A stretch of DNA of 64,000 bases, taken from assembly GCA_905221605.1 (NCBI GenBank), contig CAJNDS010002035.1, positions 651,290 to 715,289 of the forward strand, given 5' to 3'. The notes below the pieces were generated by a model that saw only the letters and a program-made list of their open reading frames with translations, searched no databases and was not told where the DNA came from. Positions 1-12,300 of the stretch are shown one piece after another. The stretch comes from Symbiodinium natans (lineage: Eukaryota > Sar > Dinophyceae > Suessiales > Symbiodiniaceae). Numbering within the stretch: the first letter of the stretch is position 1; each line of letters opens with the position of its first letter. Both the position numbers and the translations under genes were made by a program.

Positions 1-560
1 CCAACCCCAACCCCACCCCACCCCAAACCCAAACCCCCAAACCCCCAAACCCCAAACCCCAAACCCCCCAAACCCCCCCAAAGCACCACCCCCCCAAACC
101 CCAAAACCCCAAAAACCCCCAAAACCCCACCCCCCACCCCCAAACCCTAAACCCCAAACCCCAAACCCAAATCCCGCCCCAATTCCCCCACCCCAAACCC
201 CAAACCATCCCCAACCCCAAACCCGAAACCCGAAACCCCAACCCCAAACCCCCCCCCCACCCCCCACCCAAACCCCAAAACCCCAAACCCCAACCCTGAT
301 CCCCAATTCCCCAAACCCCCAAACCCCCACCCCCAAACCCCAAACCCCCACCCCCCCCCACCCCAAACCCAAACCCCCCCCAAACCCCCAAACCCCAAAC
401 CCCAACCCCCGATCCCACATTCCCAAACCCCAAACCCCAAAACCCCAACCCAAACCAAACCCCACCCCAAAACCCCAAACCCCACCCCAAACCCCAAACC
501 CCAAACCCCAAACCCAAAACCCCAAAACCCCAAAACCCCAAAACCCCAAACCCCAAACCC
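1..560. repeat. Degenerate C-rich telomere-like repeat (CCCCAAA variants)
   Basis: Continuous variants of CCCCAAA, CCCCCAAA and CCCCAAAA with almost no other sequence. The long glycine/tryptophan or proline-type open frames across it come from the repeat, not from a gene. It is a drifted relative of the CCCTAAA heptamer found elsewhere in the window. Confidence 0.9.
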
Positions 561-575
561 CAATGAGATGAGTCC

Positions 576-682
576 TTGGTAGCCCAGCGGTACCCTTTCC
601 CCCTTTTTGGATTCTGGGTTTTCTTAGAAAGTAACCAGCCAAAAAAGGGTGCCCTGATTATAATATGCTTACTGGGCTACCT
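576..682. mobile_element. Family A inverted-repeat element (introner-like copy)
   Basis: Opens TTGGTAGCCCAGCGGTACCC and closes ACTGGGCTACC, imperfect terminal inverted repeats, with an internal segment shared with the copies inside the surface-protein gene (39.8, 40.3, 42.5, 43.6, 46.5, 46.8 and 47.3 kb). The 12-mer ATGAGATGAGTC lies just before it (563-574) and again at 728-739, after the element plus a CCCTAAA stretch. Confidence 0.75.
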
Positions 683-732
683 TAAACCCTAAAGCCTGAA
701 ACCTAAACCCTAAACCCTAAACCCCACATGAG

Positions 733-825
733 ATGAGTCGGAAGGCGCCAGCAAGCACGGACACTTGCTTGGCCGAGCGGCAGGGCCGTGAGGCGCATTG
801 GCCAGCCATTTCCCAGCTTTTTGAG
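733..825 (+). CDS. Candidate exon, unassigned (MSRKAPASTDTC...)
   Basis: A 31-codon open segment starting ATG and ending ...QLFE directly before GTTGTTTGGG, followed by TTTAGGG-type repeats. This is the same exon-then-G-strand layout seen at supported exons downstream. No family recognised. It could be the first exon of the 6.3-20.4 kb transporter or of another gene, or chance. Confidence 0.35.
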
Positions 826-1685
826 GTTGTTTGGGCTTCTTTTGGGCTTGGGTTTAGGGTTTGGGGTTTGGGGTTTGGGCTTCGGGGTTTGGGGTTCGGG
901 GTTCGGGGTTTGGGGTTTGGGGTTTGCAGCTTCGTGGATGTTAGGGCATTTGAGTTTAGGGTTGTTGAGTGGCTGTGTTTTTGTTGCTGTTTTCGTGTTC
1001 AAGGTCTAGTTTCGGGTTTGGGGGCTCAGGGTTCAGGATTGCTGATTGGCACTCTCAGGCTCTCAGGTTCAGGGTTTTGGGTTGTGGCTTATACTAACAG
1101 TCCTTCACAAAGGGATTATAGTACCCCCGATTACAATCCCTATTAAGGTCCTTTGTAGCTGAGTGAGTACACTTTACACTTTTAGGTATACTATGGTCCC
1201 CTATGGAACTGAAAGTGTACACTTTTGGGGGCTTATGACAACTAAGGTCTGTAAGAATAAGGGGGAAAAGTTTTGGGGTTTGAGGGGCAAGTGCTGACAG
1301 GACTTTATCTGAGGCCCATGCAGGGCGTCGAGTTAAAGTGGGTGCGTTCAGGTCTCTGTCAGGGTGCCAGGCTGTGAACAGGGTTTAGGGTTTAGGGTTC
1401 AGGGTTTAGGGTTTAGGGTTTAGGGTTTAGGGTTTAGGGTCCCCAGCTCAGTGGCAGGAACACCGATGCACCTGCCAAGCGTTGTGTCTGAACCCCATCA
1501 GTGTGAGACTAAGCCCTAAATCCCCTCAACCCTTAAAGGCCCTAAAAACCCCTAGACCCTTAGAAAGGAAAACAGTTCATTGGGCGGTCTGTTTTGTTCT
1601 CTTTACTGCACAGGGCGGCCGCGAAGCCGGAAGCGCCTTGTCTGTATCATGCGCATGAAATGCTCTCGATCGAGTGCAGCACTGA
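826..1685. other. Repeat-rich stretch without a supported gene
   Basis: Degenerate TTTGGGG/TTTAGGG repeats (840-1080), a small element end reading CTTATACTAACAGTCC near 1090 (family E, better preserved at 51.6 and 54.2 kb), and a TTTAGGG array at about 1380-1440. No convincing exon. Confidence 0.6.
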
Positions 1686-1973
1686 CTGCAGCGTGGTGGT
1701 GTTTTTTCGAGCAGCTCATCTGGCCTTGCTTTCAAGTCTTTCAGCATAGCCACTAGTGCAATCCAGCGCAAGCAAGTTGAGCATGCGATTGACTTCGGAG
1801 CTCCCAATCAGGGCCGTCTGTTGCTATGCCGGCATGTGATGGGTCTACCAGGCATGGAGCTCTGGCTTTCTGGAGGTGTAGCGATGCATTCCAAACTTCT
1901 AAGTGAGACGAAAGCTGGCGCAGGTCTTTCCACGCAGCGCCTGTGCCGATTCGCACCCCTGCGGAGCCTCTAG
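1686..1973 (+). CDS. Unassigned open segment, possible exon or gene fragment
   Basis: A 95-codon frame (TAG at 1971-1973) in non-repetitive sequence between telomere-like repeats. It has a balanced composition with stretches such as QRKQVEHAIDFGAPNQGRLL and MGLPGMELWLSGGVAM. No family recognised and no ATG near its start, so it would be an internal or terminal exon or a gene relic. Confidence 0.3.
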   Translation: MQRGGVFSSSSSGLAFKSFSIATSAIQRKQVEHAIDFGAPNQGRLLLCRHVMGLPGMELWLSGGVAMHSKLLSETKAGAGLSTQRLCRFAPLRSL

Positions 1974-2005
1974 CCACAGACAAGTCGAAGGTGGCATGAT
2001 CTTGA

Positions 2006-2257
2006 AACCCTAAACCCTACACCCTACACCCTGAACCATAAACCCTGAGACCTAAGCCCTAAGCCCTACACCCTGAAACCCTAAACCCTAAGCCCTAAAC
2101 CCTAAACCCCAAGCCCTAAACCCTAAACCCTAAACCCTAAACCCTAAACCCTAAACCCTAAACCCTAAACCCTAAACCCTAAACCCTAAACCCTAAACCC
2201 TAAACCCTAAACCCTAAACCCTAAACCCTAAACCCTAAACCCTAAACCCTAAACCCT
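2006..2257. repeat. CCCTAAA telomere-type array
   Basis: Variant heptamers from 2006 become near-perfect CCCTAAA from about 2112 to 2257. It immediately precedes an exon-like segment at 2267. Confidence 0.95.
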
Positions 2258-2266
2258 TCACGTGCA

Positions 2267-2411
2267 ATGGCGGACGCGCTAAGGCGCTCCATCTCAGACT
2301 TTTGCGACGATGCGCCGGCGGAAGACGAGGGAGAAGCCGAGAAGGCGGAGCAGGCCGAGGACCCGGGAGGTCCGTTTTTACAACTACAGCAGCACCTGTT
2401 CACAAAAAATC
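2267..2411 (+). CDS. Candidate N-terminal exon, acidic (MADALRRSISDFCDD...)
   Basis: An ATG-initiated open segment encoding an acidic stretch (EDEGEAEKAEQAEDPGG), bracketed by a CCCTAAA array upstream and a TTTAGGG array downstream, like supported exons. The likely donor is near 2368-2371 (G/GTCCG). It could be the cytoplasmic N-terminus of the transporter; no linking exons were found. Confidence 0.35.
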
Positions 2412-4224
2412 GGGTTTAGGGTTTAGGGTTTAGGGTTTAGGGTTTAGGGTTTAGGGTTTAGGGTTTAGGGATATCAAGGTACCCTACAGTGATACAAAAC
2501 CCCATGTGCCTATGGGTGGGCTGGCTGTAAGGCTGTTGAGTGGGCAACAGGGCATTTTTTAAGTGTGCGAACCCCTAAGGGCCTGCCTAGAGTAACATTT
2601 GTCCCCTTAAAAAGGAGCAATGTGCCTTCTTTCATTTAGGACGTTTGTGCTGCAAGTTAACCCTGTTCGGTTCTGGGTTCCTTTGTAAAGATGACCAAAA
2701 GGATGAACACCCTAAACCCTAAAGGCCCTAAACCCTGAACCCCAACCCCTAAATCCTAAACCCTAACCTCGATATTGTACCTTCTGCTAAGGTACAAGGT
2801 TACTCTAAGCCTAAACCCTAAACCCTAAACCCTAAACTCCTATCTTGTGTCCAGGAGAATCGAGCGCTGGACCCTCCAGAAGGCCTGGCTTTGCATTTTG
2901 GCTGTGAGACCATGAGGGATGTCACTTCCCTGAACCCATAAAAGCCCTGCATGGTGGGGTTTAGAACTTAGGGTTTAGGGGTTCGGGGTTAGGGGTGAGG
3001 GGTTTGGGGGTTAGGGTTTAGGCTTTAGGGCTTTAGGGGTTTAGGGTTTAGGGCTTATGGCTTAGGGCTTAGGGATGTTAAAGCCCTCAGAAGAGTTCGC
3101 GCTGCCGTGCAGGAGAGGACACGTGGTTCGCCTGGCTAGGCCGGCAGATGCTAGGGCTTGGGCCACCTTCGAGCCAAAGCACCAGCACTGGCCATCGTCG
3201 AGCGATTAGCTAATCCCTAGGGTTTAGGGTTTAGGGTTTAGGGGTTTAGGGGTTAGGGTTTAGGGTTTAGGGATTCCCTAAGTCGTAAACCCTGAACTTC
3301 AAGCATGTTATGAAGCTTTCATCGACCGTGGGCGTGTTGCAACGAAGAGCACCCCGCTTTCCACAAACAGCCCCCAAGCCAACACGTAAAACCTCACTAG
3401 TTTTCTGAGGTCAGGGGTACTGGGCTTCGTGCACCCAAACTAGGTGTAGACCTCGACCCAAGGCGTTTTGTGTTTAGTGTTTAGGGTTTAGGGTTCAGGG
3501 GGGCCTCCGAGAGTTTAAAGTTTAAGGCACCCGAAGGCTTGTTTTGGCAGGTTTTGTTTAAAGCGGAAGCTCCTCTCGGAAGGTCAGTTCTAAGCATGAC
3601 CGCCCCAATCTAAAACCCTAAACCCTAAACCCTAAACCCTAAACCCTAAACCCTAAACCCTAAACCCTAAACCCTAAACCCTAAACCCTAAACCCTAAAC
3701 CCTAAGCCGTCCTAAGTACAGGGGGCCGTATTACATGAGTGCCAAGACTCCCCCGCAGCCTCCCTTGGAGGTGCTCTCTATGGCTGAGTGCATAGACTGA
3801 CGCCCTGCGTCGGCTCTCGAAAAGCTGCGTGCTTGGACCTCCTTTTACCCTAAACCCTAAACCCTAGGGTTTAGCCCAAACACGTTTAGGGTGGGGAGAA
3901 CGTGGGCTGAAGCTTACACCCTTAAGCCCTGAAGCCCTTAACCCTGAAACCCTAAACCCTAAACCTTTGCAGCCCAAAGGCCAAAAGCTGTGTAGCCTTC
4001 CTGGGCTGAAGCCACAGCCCGAAAAACCTGAAGCTTTTCGCGCCTTAAGGTGTGAAGTTTTCCCTGAAGCCTATGCCCTTAAAGCTTGCAGCCTTAGGTG
4101 GGTTTAGGGTTTGGGGTTTAGGGTTTAGGGTTTTCGTGACTTCCTTGGCTGAAGCCAATGCCATAAAGCTTGAAGCCTTCGCTGAACCTCAGAGAGCCCT
4201 GTACCTGAGTGCAACATGAATTCT

Positions 4225-4320
4225 AGGATGTCCAGTAGTACCCTTATTCCCTTTTTTGGGGGGTTTAGGTTCCCTTATAAACCCCTTTAAGCAAAAAAGG
4301 GCACCCTTCCCATGAATAAG
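4225..4320. mobile_element. Family B small inverted-repeat element
   Basis: Starts AGGATGTCCAGTAGTACCC and shares its body with copies at about 14,812-14,912 and 50,524-50,624. The right inverted repeat (ACTGGGCAGCCTAG in the others) has decayed here. Confidence 0.6.
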
Positions 4321-4959
4321 TAGTGGATGGAGCTCTTCACTCCGGCAGCTAGGCGAACCAACAAGGCCGGGGAAGCGTGTGCCCGCTCTTTGGCTCAGAC
4401 ATGATCTTTGTTTTGTTCTGCTACTATTGTCTTTGCTGTGAATGATCCTTTGCCTTGTTTGTTACTGTTGCTATTGAGCTAGTCTCACTATGATGCGTCA
4501 GTCAGGCCCACTCGCAAAGCCTGCACACGATCAGAAGTCATTCGTGCAGCAGGAGACTATTTGGGGGGGGTCTATTTTAGGGGTCCCCTGCTTTCGTAAA
4601 CCCCCCATATGTCGAGTTGAATTTATGCCATGAAGTCGGAGCCGTTGCTCCCGGCTTTCCAGCCGCAGCCCAAAGACAGCCGCCTGGGCACCTGGACGAC
4701 ACAATGTCGTGGCTTTGCCGAACGATCCGCCACTCGGCCACGCTTCGCGATAGCCTCGTCCCGGAAAAGATGTCAAAATCAAGAGTCCTCAGCTCTAAAC
4801 CGCAAGTGGGCTCCCCCTTTTGTAGTTTCTATTATAATATCCCCCAAAACCGAGTCTAACTATTGAGCCCCTTTGTTTGCTCAAGTCCACGGGAGCGTTC
4901 CCGTCTCAGGGGGGTGATCTGTCTGCCTTTGTGAACTTGCAAGGATTGGCTGGCCCTCT

Positions 4960-5098
4960 TCCTAGGGCCGGCGATATCTGTGCCTTTTGCCACCTGCTAC
5001 GCAGCGTTGGTCTGCAACGACGTTTCCATGCAAGCCAATTTTCCAGTCGTCTTGCAGCAGCGTGGCTTCTTCAGCTCTTGGCGTTCAGTTACCTGTAG
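4960..5098 (+). CDS. Unassigned exon-like segment
   Basis: An open segment in unique sequence encoding GPAISVPFATCYAALVC followed by NDVSMQANFPVVLQQ in one frame. A second frame is also open over the same bases, so the frame is uncertain. It looks like real or relic coding sequence but matches no family I can name. Confidence 0.25.
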
Positions 5099-5455
5099 GG
5101 CTAGGGGTTTCCGAAGATCGGTGTGCCATTGTGGCGTAACTTGTGCATTGAGCTGGGGCCTCCATGTGAGCAAATCGCAAGCTGTCTTGTCACGAGCACC
5201 CTAAACCATAAAACCTAAGCCCTAAACCCTAAACCCTAAACCCGAAGCATGTCTCCAAGGCAGGTTATGTGGACTCAGATGATCGGAGTCTCGTCTGTCA
5301 TCCTCTATCGGAGTTCAGGGCCTCCTAAAATCGACCACTCCTGTCGTGTATTGACAGCAAGTTGGGGCAGTGTCCCTCTGAACCCTGTACCATCGGTTTG
5401 AAGAGCCAGATCGGGAAGTGGGATGCGATGACACCTTCATAAAACTATGATCAAG

Positions 5456-5540
5456 ATTGAGAAATATATACATATATATATATATACAGATATATATATA
5501 TATGTAAATATATATATATATATGTGTGTGTGTGTGTATC
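5456..5540. repeat. AT/GT microsatellite
   Basis: TATATA runs with CATATA interruptions passing into (TG)n. Confidence 0.9.
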
Positions 5541-6309
5541 TCTTTTTTGTTGCTTGACAGGGCTTAAAGTTCCACCCAGTTGAGTAAGGATCCATCATTG
5601 CCCTGGTGATTGGGCAGTTCGTGACCACAACGAACTTGGACCCGCTGACTGCAATCCTCTTCGGACAGCTGGCCCGGAAAGCGGCAGCCTCGGTCTTGCT
5701 TTAGGGACTCTTTCGCTTAGGGTTTAGGGTTTAGGGTTTGGGGTTTCGGGTTTAGGGTTTAGGGTTTAAGGTTCAGGGTTTAGGGTTTAGGGTTTAGGGT
5801 TTATTCTCGTAGTTCCATCTTCTGCTGTTCAGACTCCATTGGTATTAGGCAAAACTTGTTGCATACAAGCATCCATCAAAAGGATCATGGCAAGTTGTGA
5901 GAAAAATCTAGCTGCCCTAAACCCTAAACCCTAAAGGCCCTAAACCCTAAACCCTAAACCCTGCAACAACAAAAAAACTCAGCAGGTGGCCCGCTTCAAG
6001 ACGGGCGAGGGCAGCCAGGAGTCGCACATGTCGTTCATTTTGTAGGGGTTATAAGTTTTCCCGGGTCTTAGGGTCTTAGGGTTCTAGGGTTTTAGGGTTA
6101 TTGGGTTATGGGGGGGGGGGGGGGGTTTTAGGGTTATGGGGTTATAGGGTTTAGGGTTGCAGGTTTGAGGAGGGCAGGTCTTGCTTTCTGTTGCAGCCTC
6201 CCCCCCCTAAACAAAACCCTCAACCCTAAAACCAAAAACTGAAGCCACAAATCTGAAAGCTCTGAGAGATGGAAGTACCCTAAACCCTAAACCCTAGACC
6301 CTTGCAGAG

Positions 6310-6399
6310 GAGATGATCCTATGCAGCATGATGCTTCTGATGCCCGTGATCTCACTTTGCCTGGGCATCGTGCTCTACTTTGTTGGCAAGCTCAAGCTC
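6310..6399 (+). CDS. Transporter exon: membrane helix before the RFIPY motif
   Basis: Thirty codons, entered after GCAGAG and left at GTGTGCACC. They encode a hydrophobic helix ending GIVLYFVGKLKL. Joining it in phase 0 to the next exon gives KLKL-AMML-RFIPY, the order found in SulP proteins. Confidence 0.8.
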
Positions 6400-9300
6400 G
6401 TGTGCACCTTAGTCTTTGCTCCCCCCTTACAACTCTAAACCCTAAACCCTAAACAAAGGTGGGGTTTAGGGTTTAGGGTTTAGGGTTTAGGGGTGATTTA
6501 GGGGTGATTTAGGGGCTAGTGAGGCATATAGGGACTATTTATAAGGTATATACAGGGGGTATACATGGGAATAAGCTAAAGGGTCCCTTCTTTGGGGGTG
6601 CCTCCTTATACCCGTTAACTTACCCAGCAAGTCAATTGAACCGCAAGGATGTTGGGTTCGCGGTTTACTGCTCACCTCGCTTGAATACCCCCCCTTGATT
6701 CAATGGGGCCGGATTTTCCAGATTCCAGGGTTCAGGGTTCAGGGTTTAGGGTTTAGGGTTAGGGTTTAGGGTTTAGGGTTTAGGGTTTAGGGTTTAGGGT
6801 TTAGGGTTTAGGGTTTAGGGTTTAGGGTTTAGGGTTTAGGGTTTAGGGTTTACGTTCTTGTAGAAGGTGCTGCAAACTGCGTCAACAGCCACCGCATGAT
6901 ACCAAGAAGCCCCGGCAAATGCAGAGCTCGAAGCCCTCAGAACCCCTGAATGAGGACCCCCAAACCCTAAAGCCAAAACCCAAATGCTCCAAGCCTAAGC
7001 CCTAAACCTTAAACCCTAAACCCTAAACCCTAAACCCTAAATGATCCTGAAATGAGGCGATGATGCTCCGCTTCATCCCCTACACCGTGGTGGGCGGTTT
7101 CCTGGCAGGGAGCGGCATCCTAATTCTTCAGGACGCACAAGCAGGGATTAGGGTTTAGGGTTTAGGGTTTAGGGTTTAGGGTTTAGGGTTTAGGGTTTAG
7201 GGTTTAGGGTTAGTGTTTAGGGTTTAGGGTTCAGGGTTTAGGGCTTAGCTCGCACGCCCAGAAACCCTAAGCAGAGGTTTAGGGGGATAGGGTTCAGGGG
7301 CTCAGGATTTGGGGGACTTAGGGCAAGACTTACGGCTTAGAAGCTCGCACGCACCAGAAGTCGGGTTTCAGGGGTTTAGGGGGTTTAGGGGGTTTAGGGA
7401 GTAGGGGTTCAGGCATAGGGTTCAGAAAGGAGTTCAAAGTTCAGGGGCTAATTAACCCTAAATCCTACACCCTAAACCCTAAACCCTAAACCCTAAACCT
7501 GAAGCCTCCAGCAAGAGCAGCCCTGACGAGGAGTCTTTGGCCTTGGCTGGCGGCATGGACCTGGGAGCCCCCTGGCTTTATAATTCAGAGTTTAGGGTTT
7601 AGAATAAGGGTTTAGGGTTTTGGCTTTTGGCTTTTGGCTTTTGGCTTTTGGCTTTTGGCTTTTGGCTTTAGGCTTTAGGGCTTGGGCTTTAGGGGTTCAG
7701 AGTTTAGGGTCTAGGGTTTAGGGCTTTATAGGGTTACGGGGTTATAGGGGATATAGGGGTTATAGGGGTTATTGGGCTTCAGGGCTTATAGGGGTTATGG
7801 GGGTTAAGAGTCTAGGGTTTAGGGTTTAGGTCTTTATAGGGCTATTAGGGTTATAGGGTTATAGGGGTGATAGGGGTTATAGGGGTTATAGGGGTTGAAG
7901 GGGTTAAAAGGGGTTAAGAGTTTAGTGTTTGGGGTGTGGGGTTGGAAACCCTAAACCCTAAACCCTAACCCATTAAGCAGGGGCCATATCGGTCCCGACC
8001 CTTAAAACGTGCTCAGGGCTCAGCTGCAAACAGTGGCAAACCCCAGACCCTCAGGCCTGAAGACCCGAGCCCCAGGCAGATTTGCCGCAGTTGAAAGTTC
8101 TACAGCACGTTTAATTGCAAAATAGTAATAGTAGTAAGGGTTTAGGGTTCAGGGTTTAGGAATTAGGGTTTAGGTTTAGGGTTTAGGGTAAGAATAAGAA
8201 TCACAATAATTACCACAAGAGGATGAATAACAATAGTAATAGAACTTATGATGGTGCTCAAAACCGAGACTGGGCATTTGTTCAGGGACTCAAGTCAAGT
8301 GCCAGAGGTGTTCGGGCCCCTTTTTCAGGGTGCTGCGCAATATATTGTGGAGATGTTATGTTTAGGCACCCCGAAAGGAAACCGTGATTCGGAAAACTTC
8401 TGACGAGGTCCTCGTCCGCACGTCTTTTGCAAGTCCGAGCGAGACGCTGGGGCCTTGGCTCCAGCCACTTGGACTTTTTTACAGACCCTGAGCGGGCTTC
8501 TGAGGTTTAGGACTTATCTTAAGTGACCAGCATGAGGTCATAAGCAAAAATCGAACAAGGTGTCCTTACTACGGAGTCCTCTCGCAACCACTACCACTGC
8601 CACAGTTGGGCTCCTTTCAGCACTGACACTCCTTCACCTGGGCACTCACCTAGCCCCTGGGAGTGCGACGCTTAGTAGTTGAGGCTTCAGGGTTGCAGGG
8701 TGAGGGTTTAGGTTTGAGGGTTTTCGGGTTCAGGGTTTAGGGTTTAGGGCTTCAGGGTTCAACCGTGCAAGCCGGGCTCCTACGTATATCGCGCCGATAC
8801 CTCTTCCCCGTCCCTTTGTCCGTGGCCTAAGGATCGTCCTTTCCATCGCTTTCTCTTCCGTCTTGGAGCATGTGACTTGGTGCAAGTTAGGGAGCTGAGT
8901 TCTCCGGCGAGGTTCGGTCTGACATGGGTCGCTGAGCATGACCCTTATCAGCAGGGTTTAGGGTGAGGGTAGGGTTTAGGGTTTAGGGTTTAGGGTTTAG
9001 GGTTTAGGGTTTAGGGTTTAGGGTTTAGGGCTTAGGGCTTAGGGTTTAGGGTTTAGGGTTTAGGGTTTAGGGTTTAGGGTTTATGGTTTAGCGATTAGGG
9101 TTTAGGGTTTAGGGTTTAGGGGCCCCTAACCCGAGGTGAGGGAGTGGCATATCTTCAGCACTCCACTGGTCATCGCCGCAGCAGTGGGCTTGAGCGCTCT
9201 GGTCCAGAGCGCTTCCCAGGGGGCCTGGCCGCCAAGGCAGACCACTGGAGACAGTTTAGGGTTTAGGGTTTGGGGTTTAGGGTTTGGGGTTTGGGGTTTA

Positions 9301-12300
9301 GGTGGGGGGGGGTTTAGGGCTTGTGGTTTAGGGTTTAGGGTTTAGGGTTTGGGGTTTAGGGTTTAGGGTTTAGGGTTTAGGGTTTAGGGTTGAAAAGAGC
9401 TGGCTGAGTTGCTGAGCTCACTGATTTTTTGAGGCAGGAAGCCAAGCAGCCTGTCACAGCCATGCCTTTCCTCTCTCAAAGCCTCCTTCCACCGATTCTG
9501 ACGATTTTGCTTTAACCCTGAACCTGAAGCCCTAAACCTAAACCCTAAACCCCAAACCCTAAACCCCAAACCCTAAACCCTAAACCCTAAATCCTCAAGA
9601 GCCGGTGGAAAAGAATTGGAAGATCTGGGAGGTCTTGGTTCCTCGAGTTCCCGGATCCCGTCAGATGGCCCGGGCCTTGGCTTGGGGTTTAGGGTTTAGG
9701 GTTTAGGGTTTAGGGTTTAGGGTTTAGGGTTTAGGGTTTAGGGTTTAGGGTTTAGGGTTTAGGGTTTAGGGTTTAGGGGGTTAGGGGTTTCGAAGACTTG
9801 GGCACCTTGTGGACTGAAGGGTTTGGCGTGTGGTGCTGCAGTGTTTGCGTCGAGGGCTTAAGAGTTTAGGTTATGGGGCTGAAAGAGTTTGGGGCTTAGC
9901 GCTTAAGAGTTTGGGGTTTGCCCCGAAGCCTACATAGGATGCTGTTGCAGGGGGAGTTACTTGAAGGGTCATGCGGGCCGTTAGAGTTGGTAACCTGTGA
10001 CCCTATTTCAGCCTCCGAACCTGAAGGCAAGAGGTAGCGGACTCCGGACATCTCTGTGCTGGTTCCGCAATCGAGAATTTCCCCAAGCCTCTCAACCCCA
10101 AACCCCCCAAATCAAAGTCAATAGCCCCCAAGCCCCCACACACGTAAAGCCCCAACAACCGTAAACCATACCCGATAAACCCCTAAACCCCCTGAAGTCC
10201 TGAACCCCCGAAACACCCTAAACCGCTCAGGTGGGAACCTTTTGCCCCTCGGCTCATAAATTCTGACAGGCAAGCCACATGGACATAAGAGTTGCTCTTC
10301 CAGGTTCAAGGTTTCGGAGATCGCCGTTGTAGAATTCATGTCGGGTGCAGGGAGGTTTCAGGTTTTGAGGCTCGGGGTAGGTTCAGAGCTCTTCCTGAAG
10401 GGCCCCTGCAAGCTAGCCACTTTGGCCCTCCGACGCATTTCCTACAACTCAAAGTCCCAAACCCTAGACTTTTGGCCCTAAACCTTAAACCCTTTTAAAC
10501 CCTAAAAACCCTCCACAAGTCCTGGGTCGCCCCTGAAAAAGCCCCAGGAGCGCGTCCGGGATGGATTCCACCAGAGCTACGCGGCATCCGCCTTGGAGGA
10601 GCTCGAGTTTCTCGGGGGCTTCGCGCCTCGGGCGGCAGTTTAGGGTTTAAGGTTTAGGGTTTAGGGTTTAGGGTTTAGGGTTGCGGGTGTGGGGCCCAAG
10701 CTTTGGGGATTTGAAGGAACTCGCAGGTCGTCTCTATGGTCGCTTGTGTTTCTGCTGCTTCTCGTTTTGTTGCCGCTCTTCTTCTGGTTCGGGGCTTGCG
10801 GGGCACCTTACTGTTGGGGAATGAGGTACCCCGTATAATCCCTTAAAGGGTATATATAAATATATACAGGAAGAATCCCTTACAAGGTATAACTATCAAA
10901 GGCGAAGTTAAAGGTGATCGTACCGCATGCGACACAAGAGTTTTCGTGATTCAGACCAGGTATCCCAACGCTCTACCTCTCCACGAATCGATACGAACGC
11001 GAATGTGCTCAGTATACTAGAACAGCGATACCAGTAGCAATCAAAACGATGGCTAGGGGCTTGCTCGGAGATTCATGGGCACTTATATAGGGTCATAAGA
11101 ACCCTAGATGAGGCTGCAACCATAGTTACCCTGCTGAGAACCCTACTCATGAGTGCCCATGAACCTCTCCAAGCAGGTGATCCGCTTTAAACCCTAAACC
11201 CTAAACCCCAAACCCTACACCCTAAACCCAAATCCCTAAACAACCCCAGACCCTCGGATGTACGGCCGAGGTGGTGATTATGACCGTTTCCTGGAGCATC
11301 AACACCCTGGCGGTGGCGAAGCTGGTACCCCTGCGACCGGGCCTGCAGCGCTGCGACGAGCAGGAGGAGCCGGCCGGCTTGCAGAGCTGGGGTTTAGGGT
11401 TTAGGGTTTAGGGTTCAGGGTTTCGGGTTTAGGGTTTAGGGTTTCGGGTTTAGGGTTTAGGGTTTATCTTCTGGTTTGTCACAAACAATCCATAACTAAA
11501 GTGGTTTCTTCCAGTTTTGAAACGCGAAAATTTGGAAACGTGCGCGTCCATCCTTGGGCCCCTCTATATTGGTCTACACAAACGATACATAGCTTAGTCT
11601 TCCAGTTGAGAAACGCGAAAATTTAGAAACCCTAAACCCTAAACCCTAAACCCTAAACCCTAAACCCTAAACCCTAAACCCTAAACCCTAAACCCTAAAC
11701 CCAAAACCCTAAAACCCTAAAGAAAATTTAGAAACGTGCGCGTCCATCCTTAGGAACATGGCGGTTTGGGTCTTCACAAACGGTTCATAGCTGAAGCGGT
11801 TTCTTCCGATTTAGAAGCCAGATGTCTGTAGAAACGCGCGCGGCCAACCATTAGAGTTTAGGGTTTAGAGTTTAGGGGTTTTGGGGTTTCAGGGTTTCGG
11901 GTTTAGGGTTTCGGGTTTAGGGGTTTGGGGTTTGGGGGTTCGGTGTTAGGGCGCAGTCGAGGGTTTCTACCGGGTGCGGCTCGCTACCCCCCCAAACCCA
12001 TGAACCCTCAACCGTCTGAACCCGAAGCCCGGAATCCCAAACCCTAAGCCCCCAACTCAAACCCCAAACCGTGAGCCGCTAAACTCACAAAACCCCAAGC
12101 CCTGAAAACCACCAACTCCCCAACCCTGGGCCCTCTACAGCCCGAAACCCCCAACCCTAAGCCCTCTAAACCGCAAGCCCCAAAACCCTAACCCCTCTAA
12201 ACCCCCAAACTCAAACCCTCTAAACCTTCCAAATCTTCTAAACACTCTAAACCCTCTAAACCCTCCATAAAGCCAGACCCTGAATCCCTAAACCCCCAAC

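Larger units (their letters stand above)
2412..6309. other. Repeat-dominated region, upstream part of the transporter locus
   Basis: TTTAGGG arrays (2412-2469, 3220-3275, 5718-5800), CCCTAAA arrays (3609-3705, 5925-5960) and short unique islands. Exon-like islands without an assignable product: about 2868-2910 (ENRALDPPEGLALHFG), about 3117-3150 (DTWFAWLGRQM) and 5990-6045. A family B inverted-repeat element lies at about 4225-4320. The missing N-terminal membrane exons of the transporter may lie here. Confidence 0.5.

Noticed and set aside
147-563. Long Gly/Trp/Phe-rich open frame
   Set aside because: Direct translation of CCCCAAA-type repeat; no non-repeat content.
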